Counted from the first letter of the stretch, positions 9,021 through 18,497 are shown. The stretch is 64,000 nucleotides of DNA from G963675935 sp963719005 (GCA_963719005.1 CAVRAR010000002.1:248001-312000), one strand, 5' to 3'. Notes: generated by a model not told the origin, from the letters alone. Translations and numbers: made by a program.

Positions 9021-9257
9021 ATGACTGTTCGAGAGTATGTGAGTCAGAAGCTTCAGTCATTGGATGAAGCGGAATTGGCGGAAGTGGCCAATTACCTTGC
9101 CTATTTGAAATTCCGGGCTCGTTCTCACGCGATGCCTGCGATTGACGCAAGTCAACTGTCCGCATTGTATGCAGAAGCGGCGGAGGAAGATCACAAACTG
9201 GCCGAAGCGGGAATGGCGGATTATGCCGCGGGGCTTGCCAGAGAGGACTCGCTATGA
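9021..9257 (+). CDS. Putative antitoxin paired with the MazF-like toxin
   Basis: 78 residues, acidic and mostly helical (VREYVSQKLQSLDEAELAEV). No clear DNA-binding fold is visible. Its TGA overlaps the downstream toxin start by 4 bp (ATGA). By position and charge it is the antitoxin that neutralises the PemK/MazF-like protein and probably represses its own operon. Confidence 0.72.
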   Translation: MTVREYVSQKLQSLDEAELAEVANYLAYLKFRARSHAMPAIDASQLSALYAEAAEEDHKLAEAGMADYAAGLAREDSL

Positions 9258-9598
9258 CACCCGTCCGCGGCGAAATTTGGCTGGCAGACTTGGATCCCAT
9301 CCGTGGTTCTGAGCAGGCAGGTTCTCGCCCCGTATTGGTACTTCAGAACGATATTATCAACACGCACACGAATACGTACCTTGACATTCCTTTGACGACG
9401 AACTTGCGGCGCACGGCGTTGCCTTCGTGTGTGCGGGTTTCTCGCGGCGACGGAGGATTGGCAAGTGATTCCGTGGCGCTCTGCCATCAAATGCGAGTGC
9501 TGGATAAGACTCGTTTGTATCGGAAATTGGGATCAGTTCATCCAGCAACGCTAACGGAAGTCGAGAACCACGTGCTCTTCACCCTGGGAATCGCGTAA
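9254..9598 (+). CDS. MazF/PemK-family toxin (mRNA interferase)
   Basis: 114 residues. The N-terminus RGEIWLADLDPIRGSEQAGS, followed by RPVLVLQND, is the CcdB/PemK barrel signature, with the conserved Arg, Gly and Ser-Glu positions. The later LCHQMRVLDKTRL holds the second conserved block. Enzymes of this family cleave mRNA at short sequences. It is translationally coupled to the small upstream gene; together they form a type II toxin-antitoxin pair. Confidence 0.9.
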   Translation: MTPVRGEIWLADLDPIRGSEQAGSRPVLVLQNDIINTHTNTYLDIPLTTNLRRTALPSCVRVSRGDGGLASDSVALCHQMRVLDKTRLYRKLGSVHPATLTEVENHVLFTLGIA

Positions 9599-9600
9599 TC

Positions 9601-10131
9601 ATGGACCTATTCGATGCCATCGCCAAGCGTTACAGTTACCGCGGCGATTTCGCCGATTCGCCCGTGCCGCCGGCGGACTTGGAGAAAATTGTTCAGGCAG
9701 GCATTCAAGCGCCGTCGGCCTGCAACGCGCAGGTCGTGTCGTTCGTGATCGTCGACGACGCGCAACTCGTCCGTCAGGTCGCCGAGATTCTCGATAAGCC
9801 GTTCTGCCTGACGGCCAAGGCCATGATCGTCTGCGTAGCCGACCCGCGGCCGGTGTACAGCAACCTTTCCTTTGCGGCCGAAGATTGTGCGGCGGCGGTC
9901 GAGAACGTGCTGCTGGCGATCACCGCGTTGGGTTACGCCAGCGTGTGGCTCGACGGCGTTGTGCGGGCGGAGAACCGCGCCATTCGCCTCGGGCGGCTGC
10001 TGGGCGTTCCCCCGGAGCGCCAGGTCCGCATCGTGTTGCCCATCGGCGTGCCGGTCGAGCCCGGCGTGCAGCGGGACAGGTTCCCGTTCTCCGATCGCGC
10101 CTGGTTCAACCGCTACGGCGGCACTGGTTGA
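9601..10131 (+). CDS. Nitroreductase family protein
   Basis: 176 residues of the FMN-dependent nitroreductase fold: AIAKRYSYRGDF at the N-terminus (FMN phosphate contact), APSACNAQVVSFVIV (flavin-binding), and AAVENVLLAITALGYASVWLDG. It starts two bases after the toxin stop, probably by chance packing. The substrate cannot be read. Confidence 0.88.
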   Translation: MDLFDAIAKRYSYRGDFADSPVPPADLEKIVQAGIQAPSACNAQVVSFVIVDDAQLVRQVAEILDKPFCLTAKAMIVCVADPRPVYSNLSFAAEDCAAAVENVLLAITALGYASVWLDGVVRAENRAIRLGRLLGVPPERQVRIVLPIGVPVEPGVQRDRFPFSDRAWFNRYGGTG

Positions 10132-10205
10132 TTCGATCGGTCTGCCTTCCCCCCGAATTGACCGCTTTGGCTGCTGGCTTATAATGGAGGGGAGGAAGAC
10201 ACGCT

Positions 10206-12432
10206 ATGAAACAGACGACGCCAGCCGGCGTTTCTCGTTGCGGTGCGCGGTTGCTGACTGCAAGCAACGTGTGGGCGATGGCGTGCGCCTTGCTTGTCGC
10301 GGCGTTTTGCGCGATTTCCGCTCCGGCACTGGCCGACGACGAGCCGAAGATGCCCAGGCAGATCGGCCGTTTCATCGAGGTCGGGCTGCCGATTGCCGAT
10401 CAGACCGTCACGCACGTCCGCCGAGTGGTCGGCCGAGCGATCGAGAAGGCGAAAAAAGGCAACGCCCGCCTGGTGTTGGTTTTCGAGTTCCGCGGCCCGA
10501 AGGGACAACAGGACGCCGCGCGGGGGAGCGATTTCGTCCAGTGCTACGGCTTGGCCCGCTTCCTTTCCAGCGACGAGCTCAACGGCGTGACCACGGTGGC
10601 GTATCTGCCCGACTCGGTTGTAGGCCACGCCGTGCTGCCGGTCATCGCCTGCCAAGAGATCATCATGGCCAAGGATGCCACGATCGGCGCGGCGGGAATC
10701 GACGAAAAGACCATTCCACCCACCATGCGAAGCGTCTATTCCGAGATTGCCAGCCGGCGATGGACGGTACCCGTGGTCATCGCGCTCGGAATGCTCGATC
10801 CGTCGCTAGAGGTCTTGCAGGTCAAAACGGACGAACGCGACCTGAGGTACGTGACGCCGGAGGAACTGGCGGAGCTGAAGAAGAAGCATTCCACCGAGCC
10901 GCCGATCGTGGTGAAGCGGGCAGGCGAGCAAGGGCAGTTCTCCGGCGCCGAGGCCAGGCGATGGGGCTTCGTCGGCTACCTGGCCGCCGACCGCCGCGAC
11001 GTGGCCAGGGCCCTGCAATTGCCCTCCACGGCCATCGAGGACGACCCTTCGCTCGATGAAGAATGGAAGGCGGTCCGCGTCGATCTGAAGGGACCGCTGC
11101 TGGCCGATACCGTCCGCAACGGCGCAACACATGATCGAGGAGCAGATTCGGCAGGAACAAGTCAACTTCATCTGCCTCTGGATCGACAGCCCTGGCGGAT
11201 CGGTGGCTGACGCCCTGCAGTTGGCAAACTTCTTGGGCGACCTCGACCCGAGCAAGGTGCGCACGGTCGCCTACGTCCCCAGCGAGGCCCGCTCCGACGC
11301 CGCCATCATCGCGCTGGCCTGCGACCAGTTGGTGGTGCATCCGCGCACGGTGCTCGGCGGGTCGGGGGCGCACGAGCTTAGCCCCGACGAGGTCAAGGAC
11401 GTGGTTCGCGTGATCCGCGAGTTGGCGCCCCGCAAGGGACGATCGTGGTCGTTGATGGCGGCGATGATCGATTCCCATCTCGACGTCTATCGCGCCACGC
11501 GCGCGGGCGACGTCGAATACTTCTGCAACGAAGAGCGCAACGAACAGGCGGAGCCGGCCAAGTGGAAAATGGACGAGCCCGTCACCAGGCGCGACAAGCC
11601 CTGCAAGTCGATGGAACCAGGGCGGAAGAGTACCACCTGGCCAACTACGTCGTCAACAATTTCGCCCAATTCAAACAATGCTACGGGCTGGAAAAGGATC
11701 CGACATTGGTCGAGCCGGGTTGGGCGTCGGTGTTGATCGACGCGCTGGCATCGCCGGGCATGGCCGTGCTGCTGTTGATCATCGGCGGCTCGGCGCTGTA
11801 CTTTGAATTGCACGCGCCGGGCATCGGCATCGGGGCCTTCGTCGCCCTGGTCTGCTTCCTGCTCTTCTTTTGGAGCCGCTTTCTTGGCCACACGGCCGGC
11901 TGGCTCGAGGCCCTGTTGTTCGTGGCCGGCGTCAGTTGCCTGCTTGCTGGAAATCTTCGTCCTTCCCGGCTTTGTCGTGTTCGGCCTCGGCGGCGGGATC
12001 ATGGTGCTGGCCTCGATCGTGCTGGCCAGTCAGACCTCGAAGTCGTTCATTCCGCAAAACGATTTTCAGCGCGACGAGCTGCTCACGTCGCTGTTGACGG
12101 TGGCCGCCGCCTGCTTCGGCATGATTGTGATGGCCGTGCTGCTGCGCAGTCACCTGCCCCGCTCGCGCCTGCTCGGCAACTTCATGCTCGAACCGCCGGT
12201 GGGCGAAGAGGCCGAAATCATCCGCCGCCGCGAGGCTCTGGTGAACTTCCACGACCTCGTGGGAACGCGGGGGACAACGACCACGCAACTAACCCCTTGC
12301 GGTAAGGCCCGATTCGACGACTTGTTGGTCAACGTCATCGCCGACGGCGAAGTGATCGATCGCGGCGCGGCGATCGAAGTCGTCGAGGTCCGCGGCAGCC
12401 GCGTGCTGGTGCGGGAAGTGGGGAGGGATTAG
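10206..12432 (+). CDS. NfeD-type membrane serine protease with two ClpP-like domains (three frameshifts)
   Basis: A signal peptide leads into a first ClpP/crotonase-like domain (to about 11100), a second one with the NfeD motif IDSPGGSVADA and a plausible Ser in SEARSDAAI, then four membrane segments and a C-terminal OB-like NfeD domain (FDDLLVNVIADGEVIDRG). Such proteins process membrane proteins such as stomatins. The frame changes at about 11110-11125, 11610 and 11945, and each break rejoins one contiguous protein of about 740 residues. The first ClpP domain seems degenerate: the DSPGGS motif is replaced by FRGPKGQQ. The breaks are most likely assembly indels. Confidence 0.75.
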
Positions 12433-12463
12433 AGGTCAGGGGTCAGGGATTGGGAATTGTCGC

Positions 12464-12490
12464 AACGCCCCGCGACTGCGGTCGCGGGGG
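12464..12490. repeat. Single arm of the CGCCCCGCGACTGCGG repeat
   Basis: A 27-bp copy of the palindromic repeat found at 4819-4903, itself a near-perfect hairpin (CGCCCCGCGAC... GTCGCGGGG). It lies between the NfeD gene and bioF. Confidence 0.65.
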
Positions 12491-12565
12491 GAAGCACCCG
12501 TGAGCCGCTCGCAGCTTCGCAACCACGCATCTCTTCGTCCAACTCGCAAGAATTACTCTTCGACA

Positions 12566-13876
12566 ATGCCGCACAATCCCTTGTCATGGATCGACGACGA
12601 ACTGCTCGCGTTGGAGCGGCAACACTTGCGGCGTCGGCCGGTAACTCGCGACGGGGCGCAATCCGTCCGGCTGTCGATCGACGGCCGCGAACTGGTCAAC
12701 TTCGGCTCGAACGATTATCTTGCCCTGGCCGCCGATCCGCGTCTGGCCCGCGCGGTCGCCGAGGCCGTCGCCCGCGAAGGCTGGGGCAGCGGGGCCAGCC
12801 CGCTGGTGAGCGGACGCGCCGCACTGCATCGCCAATTGGAGCAGCGATTGGCCGCCTTCGAGCGGACGGAAGCGGCACTGCTGTTTACCTCGGGATTCGC
12901 CGCCAACGCCGGCACGATTGCCGCATTGGTCGGCGCCGGCGACGCGGTCTACTGCGATCGCAAGAATCACGCCAGCTTGTTCGACGGCTGCCGCCTGTCG
13001 CGGGCCGACGTCCGCGTCTATCCGCACCGCGATTGCGAGCGATTGGCGTCGTTGCTCGCACAATCGAAGAAATATCGCCGGCGGTTGATCGTGACCGACA
13101 GCCTCTTCAGCATGGACGGCGACTTGGCGCCGCTGGGGCAATTGGCCGATTTGGCGGAAGCGTTCGACGCGATGCTCCTGGTCGACGAAGCCCATGCCAC
13201 CGGCGTTTTCGGCCGGCATGGCCGCGGGGTGGCCGAGTACCAAGGGGACTGTCCCAATTTTCGTCTCAGCGAAAATGGGAATGTCCCCCTCGGCGCTCGG
13301 AAAAATCCTGCCGATTTGCCGGGCGATCTCCCGCCAACCTCCGCCGTCCCCTTCCGTTGCGTCGCACCCGGCGAACGATCATCTGCCAGTGTTGATGACC
13401 GCGTTCACGTGCGGATCGGAACCCTGAGCAAGGCGCTCGGATGCGTGGGCGGGTTCGTCGCCAGCAGCCGGGCGCTTGTCGAGTGGCTGGTGAATCGCGC
13501 CCGGCCGTACGTTTTTTCCACTGCGGCTCCCGCCGCCACGTCGGCCGCCGCCATTGCCGCTCTTGACATTGTCGAGCAAGAGCCGCAGCGGCGCCAGTCG
13601 CTCCTGGCCCGAGCCGAAGCGTTGCGAGCCGAGCTTGCCGCCCGAGGTTGGAACACCGGCTCGTCGGCAAGTCAGATCATTCCGATCATCGTCGGCGATC
13701 CCGAGCGTGCGGTGAACCTATCATTGAAACTGCGGGAGCAAGGCCTGTTTGTTCCGGCAATTCGCCCGCCGACCGTGCCCGAGGGCGAGGCCTGTTTGCG
13801 GATCAGCTTGACCGCCGGGCATACGGAGGAGATGATTATGGGTTTGCTGGCGGGGTTGGACGCAAACAGGTTGTAG
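12566..13876 (+). CDS. bioF: 8-amino-7-oxononanoate synthase with an in-frame palindromic insert
   Basis: 436 residues of the PLP alpha-oxoamine synthase family. It condenses pimeloyl thioester and alanine in biotin synthesis. Visible are NFGSNDYLALAADPR, the region VDEAHATGVFG with the PLP-binding Asp and His, and the Schiff-base lysine in GTLSKALGC. The family is normally about 385-390 residues. Some 48-51 extra residues sit between GRGVAEY and DDRVHV (13241-13393), starting with an imperfect palindrome at 13244-13288. The insert keeps the frame. An in-frame GTG at 12500 is less likely as start. It could instead be a 2-amino-3-ketobutyrate ligase, but no tdh adjoins. Confidence 0.85.
   Translation: MPHNPLSWIDDELLALERQHLRRRPVTRDGAQSVRLSIDGRELVNFGSNDYLALAADPRLARAVAEAVAREGWGSGASPLVSGRAALHRQLEQRLAAFERTEAALLFTSGFAANAGTIAALVGAGDAVYCDRKNHASLFDGCRLSRADVRVYPHRDCERLASLLAQSKKYRRRLIVTDSLFSMDGDLAPLGQLADLAEAFDAMLLVDEAHATGVFGRHGRGVAEYQGDCPNFRLSENGNVPLGARKNPADLPGDLPPTSAVPFRCVAPGERSSASVDDRVHVRIGTLSKALGCVGGFVASSRALVEWLVNRARPYVFSTAAPAATSAAAIAALDIVEQEPQRRQSLLARAEALRAELAARGWNTGSSASQIIPIIVGDPERAVNLSLKLREQGLFVPAIRPPTVPEGEACLRISLTAGHTEEMIMGLLAGLDANRL
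13244..13288. repeat. Palindromic element inside bioF
   Basis: Arms GGGGACTGTCCCAATTTTCG (13244-13263) and CGAAAATGGGAATGTCCCC (13270-13288) pair with a few mismatches. The element is read through in frame by bioF. A similar motif occurs between genes at 24761-24800. The extra bases after it, to about 13393, are also absent from the family. Confidence 0.75.
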
Positions 13877-14013
13877 GACGCGACTCCCGTCGCCGATGAC
13901 CCCGCTAGCTTTCCGGCTTCACGCCACTTACCAATCGTGGTATCTTGGATTGTAGAAGTGGATTCTCGGGCCATCACCGCGGCGTAACGGCACCGTCCAA
14001 GGGAGCAAAGAAG

Positions 14014-14214
14014 ATGACTAAGATCGAAGAACTCGAAATGGCAATCACCTCGCTTCCGGAAGAGGATTATTCTCAACTCAGGCGATGGTTTCTTGAACAC
14101 GATTGGGAGAAATGGGATCGAGAGATTGAAGCCGACGCCAAGAGTGGGAAATTGGACTTCCTGCTTGAAGAAGCGGCGCAAGCGAAGAGGAACAACCAAC
14201 TGAAGGATCTCTGA
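14014..14214 (+). CDS. Antitoxin of a RelE/ParE-type pair
   Basis: 66 residues, acidic and helical: MTKIEELEMAITSLPEEDYS, then a DWEKWDREIEADAKSGKLD stretch of the kind that wraps RelE/ParE-family toxins. The ATG at 14014 follows a GGGAGC site; a longer frame upstream is unlikely. The TGA overlaps the toxin ATG. Confidence 0.78.
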   Translation: MTKIEELEMAITSLPEEDYSQLRRWFLEHDWEKWDREIEADAKSGKLDFLLEEAAQAKRNNQLKDL

Positions 14215-14471
14215 TGCATCGGACCACCGACCGATTTTGGCGGAGGTATTGGAGTTTGCCGAAGGATGTTCAGACGTTGGCCGACAAGAACTTCCAACTG
14301 CTGAAGGACAATCCAAAACACCCGTCACTTCAATTAAAGAAGGTCGGTGGGTTCTGGTCGGTTCGAGTCGGCCTCGCGCACCGTGCCTTGGCTGTTGAAG
14401 ACGGCAATGATCTTATCTGGGTTTGGATCGGTGGTCATGACGAATACGAGAGAATTCTCAATAAGCAATGA
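14214..14471 (+). CDS. RelE/ParE-family toxin
   Basis: 85 residues with the ParE/RelE fold: RFWRRYWSLPKDVQTLADKN (two helices), FWSVRVGLAHRALA (strands with the basic residues) and the end WVWIGGHDEYERIL, which holds the family's C-terminal His/Glu/Tyr. It probably inhibits translation or gyrase. It overlaps the antitoxin stop by one base. Confidence 0.85.
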   Translation: MHRTTDRFWRRYWSLPKDVQTLADKNFQLLKDNPKHPSLQLKKVGGFWSVRVGLAHRALAVEDGNDLIWVWIGGHDEYERILNKQ

Positions 14472-15091
14472 ACACCCCCACAAAAATTACAGCTATCCTC
14501 GGCACCTACCGCAAAACCGGCGTCATCGACTCGGCGGTCGAGGAAATCCTCGCCTCTGCGCGGGAAGCCGGCGCGGAAACGAAGAAAATCTACCTTATCG
14601 ACCGCAACATCGAGTTCTGCACCAACTGCCGCGTCTGCACGCAACAGGAAGGCGACAGCCGCGGGCAGTGTCTGTTGCAGGACGACATCAAGGAACTGCT
14701 CGACGAGATCGAACGCTCCGACTCGATCGTGTTGGCCTCGCCGATGAACTTCTACACGGTCACGGCCGTGATGAAACGCTTCATCGAGCGGCTGATCTGC
14801 TACGCCTATTGGCCGTGGGGAAAGGCGGGGCCGAAGATACGGAAGCGGCAGAAGACGAAGCGGGCGGTGGTCGTCGGTTCGTCGGCAGCCCCGTCACTAT
14901 TAGCCCGGCTGACGACGCGGATGGTCAGCCTGATGAAGGGCTGCGCCAAACTGTTGGGTGCGAAGACGGTGGATGTCCTTTTCATCGGTCTGGCCGCCGG
15001 TGAGCAGAAAGCGGACATCGGCGCCTGTGCCCGAAGGAAGGCCCGGCGACTGGGAAAGAAACTGGCTTCTCGATATGCCTCTCCGGCATGA
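14468..15091 (+). CDS. Flavodoxin-family NAD(P)H-dependent oxidoreductase
   Basis: 207 residues of the FMN reductase/flavodoxin fold: AILGTYRKTGVIDSAVEEIL (FMN phosphate loop), CTNCRVCTQQEGD (a cysteine cluster common in this subgroup) and SIVLASPMNFYTVTAVMKRF (flavin ring contact). It starts 4 bp before the toxin stop, so it may be co-translated with the toxin-antitoxin pair. The substrate is unknown. Confidence 0.85.
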   Translation: MNTPTKITAILGTYRKTGVIDSAVEEILASAREAGAETKKIYLIDRNIEFCTNCRVCTQQEGDSRGQCLLQDDIKELLDEIERSDSIVLASPMNFYTVTAVMKRFIERLICYAYWPWGKAGPKIRKRQKTKRAVVVGSSAAPSLLARLTTRMVSLMKGCAKLLGAKTVDVLFIGLAAGEQKADIGACARRKARRLGKKLASRYASPA

Positions 15092-15156
15092 TCCAACGGG
15101 GACGAGAAAAGTGGTATAGTAAACGTATTGAGGTGAACGGCCCCCGGGAGCCGAGC

Positions 15157-15312
15157 ATGACCACCGCTGAACTGCGGAAACGCGCCAAGGAACGATTGGA
15201 TTCCCTGCCGCCGGCCAAGGTGCGGGTCGCCGCGGAGTTCCTCGACTATCTCGATACCGCCGCCAGCCGAGACGCCACCGCTGAACTGCTCAAGATCCCG
15301 GGGTTACTTTAA
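15157..15312 (+). CDS. Short antitoxin-like protein
   Basis: 51 residues: MTTAELRKRAKERLDSLPPA, then KVRVAAEFLDYLD, close in style to small antitoxin-like proteins that appear before MazF or RelE genes. No toxin follows. It could be an orphan antitoxin. The ATG lies inside a longer frame starting at 15088, which I consider less likely. Confidence 0.5.
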   Translation: MTTAELRKRAKERLDSLPPAKVRVAAEFLDYLDTAASRDATAELLKIPGLL

Positions 15313-15384
15313 GACGTGGGGAATGCCGCGAAACACATCAAGAACGGACAGACTAAGGACTGGCGATTGGCAGGAAAATAACTC

Positions 15385-15912
15385 ATGGAGCCCCCGGTCA
15401 GCGTCAAGTTTTGCTGGACAGCCGACGATCTGTATGAGGCATACTGCTGGAATTGGCGGCAATCCTGGCGTCCCGCCTTCCGTGCCGCGTTTAATGCTGC
15501 CATTTACGGCGTAGCTGTTCTGAGCATTGTTGCCGGCATTGTTGCCTACAGCCAAGGCAATTTCTCGGCCGAGTTCATGATCTGCCCATCGTTGGGTCTT
15601 CTTTGGCTGTTGCGGCTACGGATGCTTCGCTGCCTGGTTCGATGGTGGTTCGCCAAGCGGCCAGACAAAAACATGGAAATTGAGTGGGAAATTGCGGCCG
15701 ACAAGATCCTCGTTCGGAATTCTATTGTACGTTCCGAATTAAACTGGAAGGCGTTCGTCAGGGTTGTAACCACGCCTTCGGGAATCATGTTTTACACACT
15801 AAACCGGCTCCTTCACTATCTCCCGCGTCGCGGCTTCGCTAGCGACGCAGCGTTTGAACAAGTGGCGGCGCTTGCAAAGAGCAACGTTCAGAAATTTCGT
15901 CGCGTTGAATGA
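15385..15912 (+). CDS. YcxB-like membrane protein
   Basis: 175 residues: a soluble N-terminus (VSVKFCWTADDLYEAY), two close hydrophobic helices (AAIYGVAVLSIVAGIVAY and FMICPSLGLLWLLRL), then a C-terminal beta domain of the YcxB type (FYTLNRLLHYLPRRGFASDA). Members are small membrane proteins without a known role. It precedes the radical SAM gene by 10 bp, probably by chance packing. Confidence 0.72.
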   Translation: MEPPVSVKFCWTADDLYEAYCWNWRQSWRPAFRAAFNAAIYGVAVLSIVAGIVAYSQGNFSAEFMICPSLGLLWLLRLRMLRCLVRWWFAKRPDKNMEIEWEIAADKILVRNSIVRSELNWKAFVRVVTTPSGIMFYTLNRLLHYLPRRGFASDAAFEQVAALAKSNVQKFRRVE

Positions 15913-15921
15913 GGCGTCCGA

Positions 15922-16974
15922 ATGTGGTGGCACGAATCCAATGACGGCACGCGATTGATTTGCGATCTTTGCCCGCGGCACTGCGCACTCCGGTCGGGCG
16001 AGCGGGGGTTCTGCTTCGTGCGCGAAAACCGTGATGGCCGCGTCGTTTCGACTACCTACGGACGCAGCACCGGAGTTTGCGTCGATCCGATCGAAAAAAA
16101 ACCGCTGAACCAGTTCTATCCGGGCACGCCGGTGCTTTCGTTCGGCACGCCGGGCTGCAACCTGGGCTGCAAGTTCTGCCAGAACTGGACCATGTCGCGC
16201 AGCCGTGACGTCGAGGCGGCCTGCGAACGTGCATTGCCCGAGGCCATCGCCGACGCTGCCCACCGGCTCGGCTGCCGCAGCGTCGCCTTCACCTACAACG
16301 ACCCGATCATCTGGGCGGAATACGCCATCGACACGGCGAAGGCGTGTCATGCCGTGGGCGTGAAAACGGTCGCGGTCACGTCCGGCTACATTACCGACGC
16401 CGCCCGGCCGGCGTTCTATGAGCCGATGGACGCCGCCAACGTCGACCTCAAGGGCTTCACCGACGAGTTCTATCGCGACTATTGCGCCGGCCGGTTGCAG
16501 CCGGTGCTCGATACGCTCCGCTGGCTGATCCATGAGAGTCAGACGTGGGTGGAGATTACGAACCTGATCATTCCCGGGGCCAACGATTCGCCGGCCGAGA
16601 TCGAACGGATGTGCCGCTGGATTGCGACGGAACTGCGGCCCGACGTGCCGCTGCATTTTTCGGCGTTTCATCCCGATCACAAACTGACCGACCGCGGGCC
16701 AACGTCGCCGCTCGTTCTCCAGCAGGCCCACGACATCGCCCGAGCCGCCGGCTTGCACTACGTTTACACGGGCAACGTCTACGACCCCGAGCATCAGCAC
16801 TCCTACTGCCCCGGCTGCGGCCGTGCGGTGATCCGCCGCGATGGTTACACGATTTCCACGTTCGAGATCAAGGGCAGCCGCTGCGTTCACTGCCAGACGC
16901 CGATCGCCGGTCGATTCGACGATGCGGCCGGAACCTGGGGCGGCCGGCGGATGCCGGTGAGGATTCAAGACTGA
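15922..16974 (+). CDS. amrS: AmmeMemoRadiSam system radical SAM enzyme
   Basis: 350 residues of a radical SAM protein with the CxxxCxxC cluster CNLGCKFC at Cys79, Cys83 and Cys86, which binds the 4Fe-4S cluster that cleaves S-adenosylmethionine. The N-terminal cysteines (CDLCPRHCALRSGERGFCFV) and the C-terminal zinc-like knuckles (CPGCGR and CVHC) are features of the AmrS/PflA-like subgroup. It lies 15 bp before a fused AmrA-AmrB gene, which supports the assignment. Its natural substrate is not known to me. Confidence 0.9.
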   Translation: MWWHESNDGTRLICDLCPRHCALRSGERGFCFVRENRDGRVVSTTYGRSTGVCVDPIEKKPLNQFYPGTPVLSFGTPGCNLGCKFCQNWTMSRSRDVEAACERALPEAIADAAHRLGCRSVAFTYNDPIIWAEYAIDTAKACHAVGVKTVAVTSGYITDAARPAFYEPMDAANVDLKGFTDEFYRDYCAGRLQPVLDTLRWLIHESQTWVEITNLIIPGANDSPAEIERMCRWIATELRPDVPLHFSAFHPDHKLTDRGPTSPLVLQQAHDIARAAGLHYVYTGNVYDPEHQHSYCPGCGRAVIRRDGYTISTFEIKGSRCVHCQTPIAGRFDDAAGTWGGRRMPVRIQD

Positions 16975-16989
16975 AGCAAGGAGCTTGTT

Positions 16990-18453
16990 ATGGATAGTTC
17001 GTCGCCCCAATCGTCGGACATGCCCAACGCTGCCGCGCGGCCGGAGTTCACCAAGGAACAAGAGGCGGCCGTGCTGCTGGCGGCGTGCCGGCGAGTGACG
17101 GCGACTGTGCGGCGCGAACGGGCGGAATCGACCGGCCACCTGCTGGGCGACATCGCAAAGACGCACGTCTACGGCGCATTTGTGACGCTGAAGCGCGAAG
17201 GGCGGCTCCGCTCGTGTTGCGGGCATCTGGGGCCGGCGGTGTCGCTCGGCGATGCGTTGGATCATGCGGCCGACCGCGCGGCGACCGACGACCCGCGTTT
17301 TCCGCCCATCGCACGCTCCGAGTTGGCCCATCTCGACGTTGACGTGTGGATCCTCTGGGGGCCGGAGCCGGTGACCGCCCGCGGCGAAGATCGCGTCGGC
17401 GCGGTGGTGATCGGCAAGCACGGCCTGCTGATCGAGCGCGGTTACAACCGCGGATTACTGCTGCCGGGCGTGGCGGTCGATCACGGATTCGATGCGAAAA
17501 CGTTCTTGCAGCAGGTCTGCGTCAAGGCGGGACTGCCCACCGACGCTTGGAAGCGCGACGACACTTCGCTGATGGTGTTCGAGGGGCAGGCGATTGAGGG
17601 CCGGATGGCCGACGTATGTCCGCCGGGCGGCGAGGACGACGTGCGGCAGCCGGCCGTCGCCGGCAAGTTCTATCCCGGCACTCCGCGCAAAGTGCAGGCC
17701 GAACTGGACGATCTCTTTGCATCGCTTCCTGCGTCCACGCCACAGCCGTGGGCGGGCGCGGTAACGCCGCACGCCGGCTGGGTTTATTCGGGCAAGCTTG
17801 CCGCGGCCGTCTTCAGCCGAATCGCCATTCCCGATTGCGCAATCATTCTCTGCCCAAACCATCATGGACGTGGTGCACGCTGGGCGGTGGCTCCGCATCG
17901 GCGGTGGCTCTTCCCGGGCGGCGAGTTGCCCTCCGACCCTGATCTGGCCGCACGGCTGGCCGACGGCGTCGAGGGGCTGGAACTCGACGCGGAGGCCCAT
18001 AGCGGGGAACACGCCATCGAGGTGCAGTTGCCGATCCTGGCGCGGGTGGCCCCGCGGCTTCGCGTGGTGGGCATTACGGTCGGTGACAGTCCGCTGCCCG
18101 AGTTGCTGCGGTTCGGCGTGGCGATGTCGGTCGTGCTCCGCGACATGCCGCAACGGCCGCTGCTGGTGGTTTCCAGCGACATGAACCATTACGCCGACAT
18201 TCCCACGACGCAACGGCTCGACGGCCTCGCCCTGAACGCCATCGCCACGCGCGATCCCGAAGTCGTTTATGAGACGGTGCGGCGGAACCACATCAGCATG
18301 TGCGGCATGGCGCCGTGCGTTATCGCAATGGAAGCGCTGCGGTGGCTGGGCTGTCTGAATCGCTGCGAATCCGTCGGCCACACCACCAGCGCCGACGCCG
18401 GCGGCATTTCCGATCGCGGAGTCGTCGGCTACGCGGGGCTGTTGTTTGGATAG
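16990..18453 (+). CDS. AmmeMemoRadiSam fusion: AMMECR1 domain (A) plus MEMO domain (B)
   Basis: 487 residues. Residues 1 to about 205 form an AMMECR1 domain (LKREGRLRSCCGHLG corresponds to the conserved LRGCIG block). Residues about 215-487 form a MEMO domain opening VRQPAVAGKFYPGTPRKVQ, with the metal-site histidines in TPHAGWVYSG, PNHHG and SSDMNHYA. In many bacteria A and B are separate genes next to the radical SAM gene, as here (15-bp gap). The domain fusion implies a stable A-B complex acting with AmrS. The biochemical role is unresolved. Confidence 0.9.
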   Translation: MDSSSPQSSDMPNAAARPEFTKEQEAAVLLAACRRVTATVRRERAESTGHLLGDIAKTHVYGAFVTLKREGRLRSCCGHLGPAVSLGDALDHAADRAATDDPRFPPIARSELAHLDVDVWILWGPEPVTARGEDRVGAVVIGKHGLLIERGYNRGLLLPGVAVDHGFDAKTFLQQVCVKAGLPTDAWKRDDTSLMVFEGQAIEGRMADVCPPGGEDDVRQPAVAGKFYPGTPRKVQAELDDLFASLPASTPQPWAGAVTPHAGWVYSGKLAAAVFSRIAIPDCAIILCPNHHGRGARWAVAPHRRWLFPGGELPSDPDLAARLADGVEGLELDAEAHSGEHAIEVQLPILARVAPRLRVVGITVGDSPLPELLRFGVAMSVVLRDMPQRPLLVVSSDMNHYADIPTTQRLDGLALNAIATRDPEVVYETVRRNHISMCGMAPCVIAMEALRWLGCLNRCESVGHTTSADAGGISDRGVVGYAGLLFG

Positions 18454-18497
18454 AAACAGCGTCGCGCGAGACAGCCGCACCAACGAAGAACCGCCTC

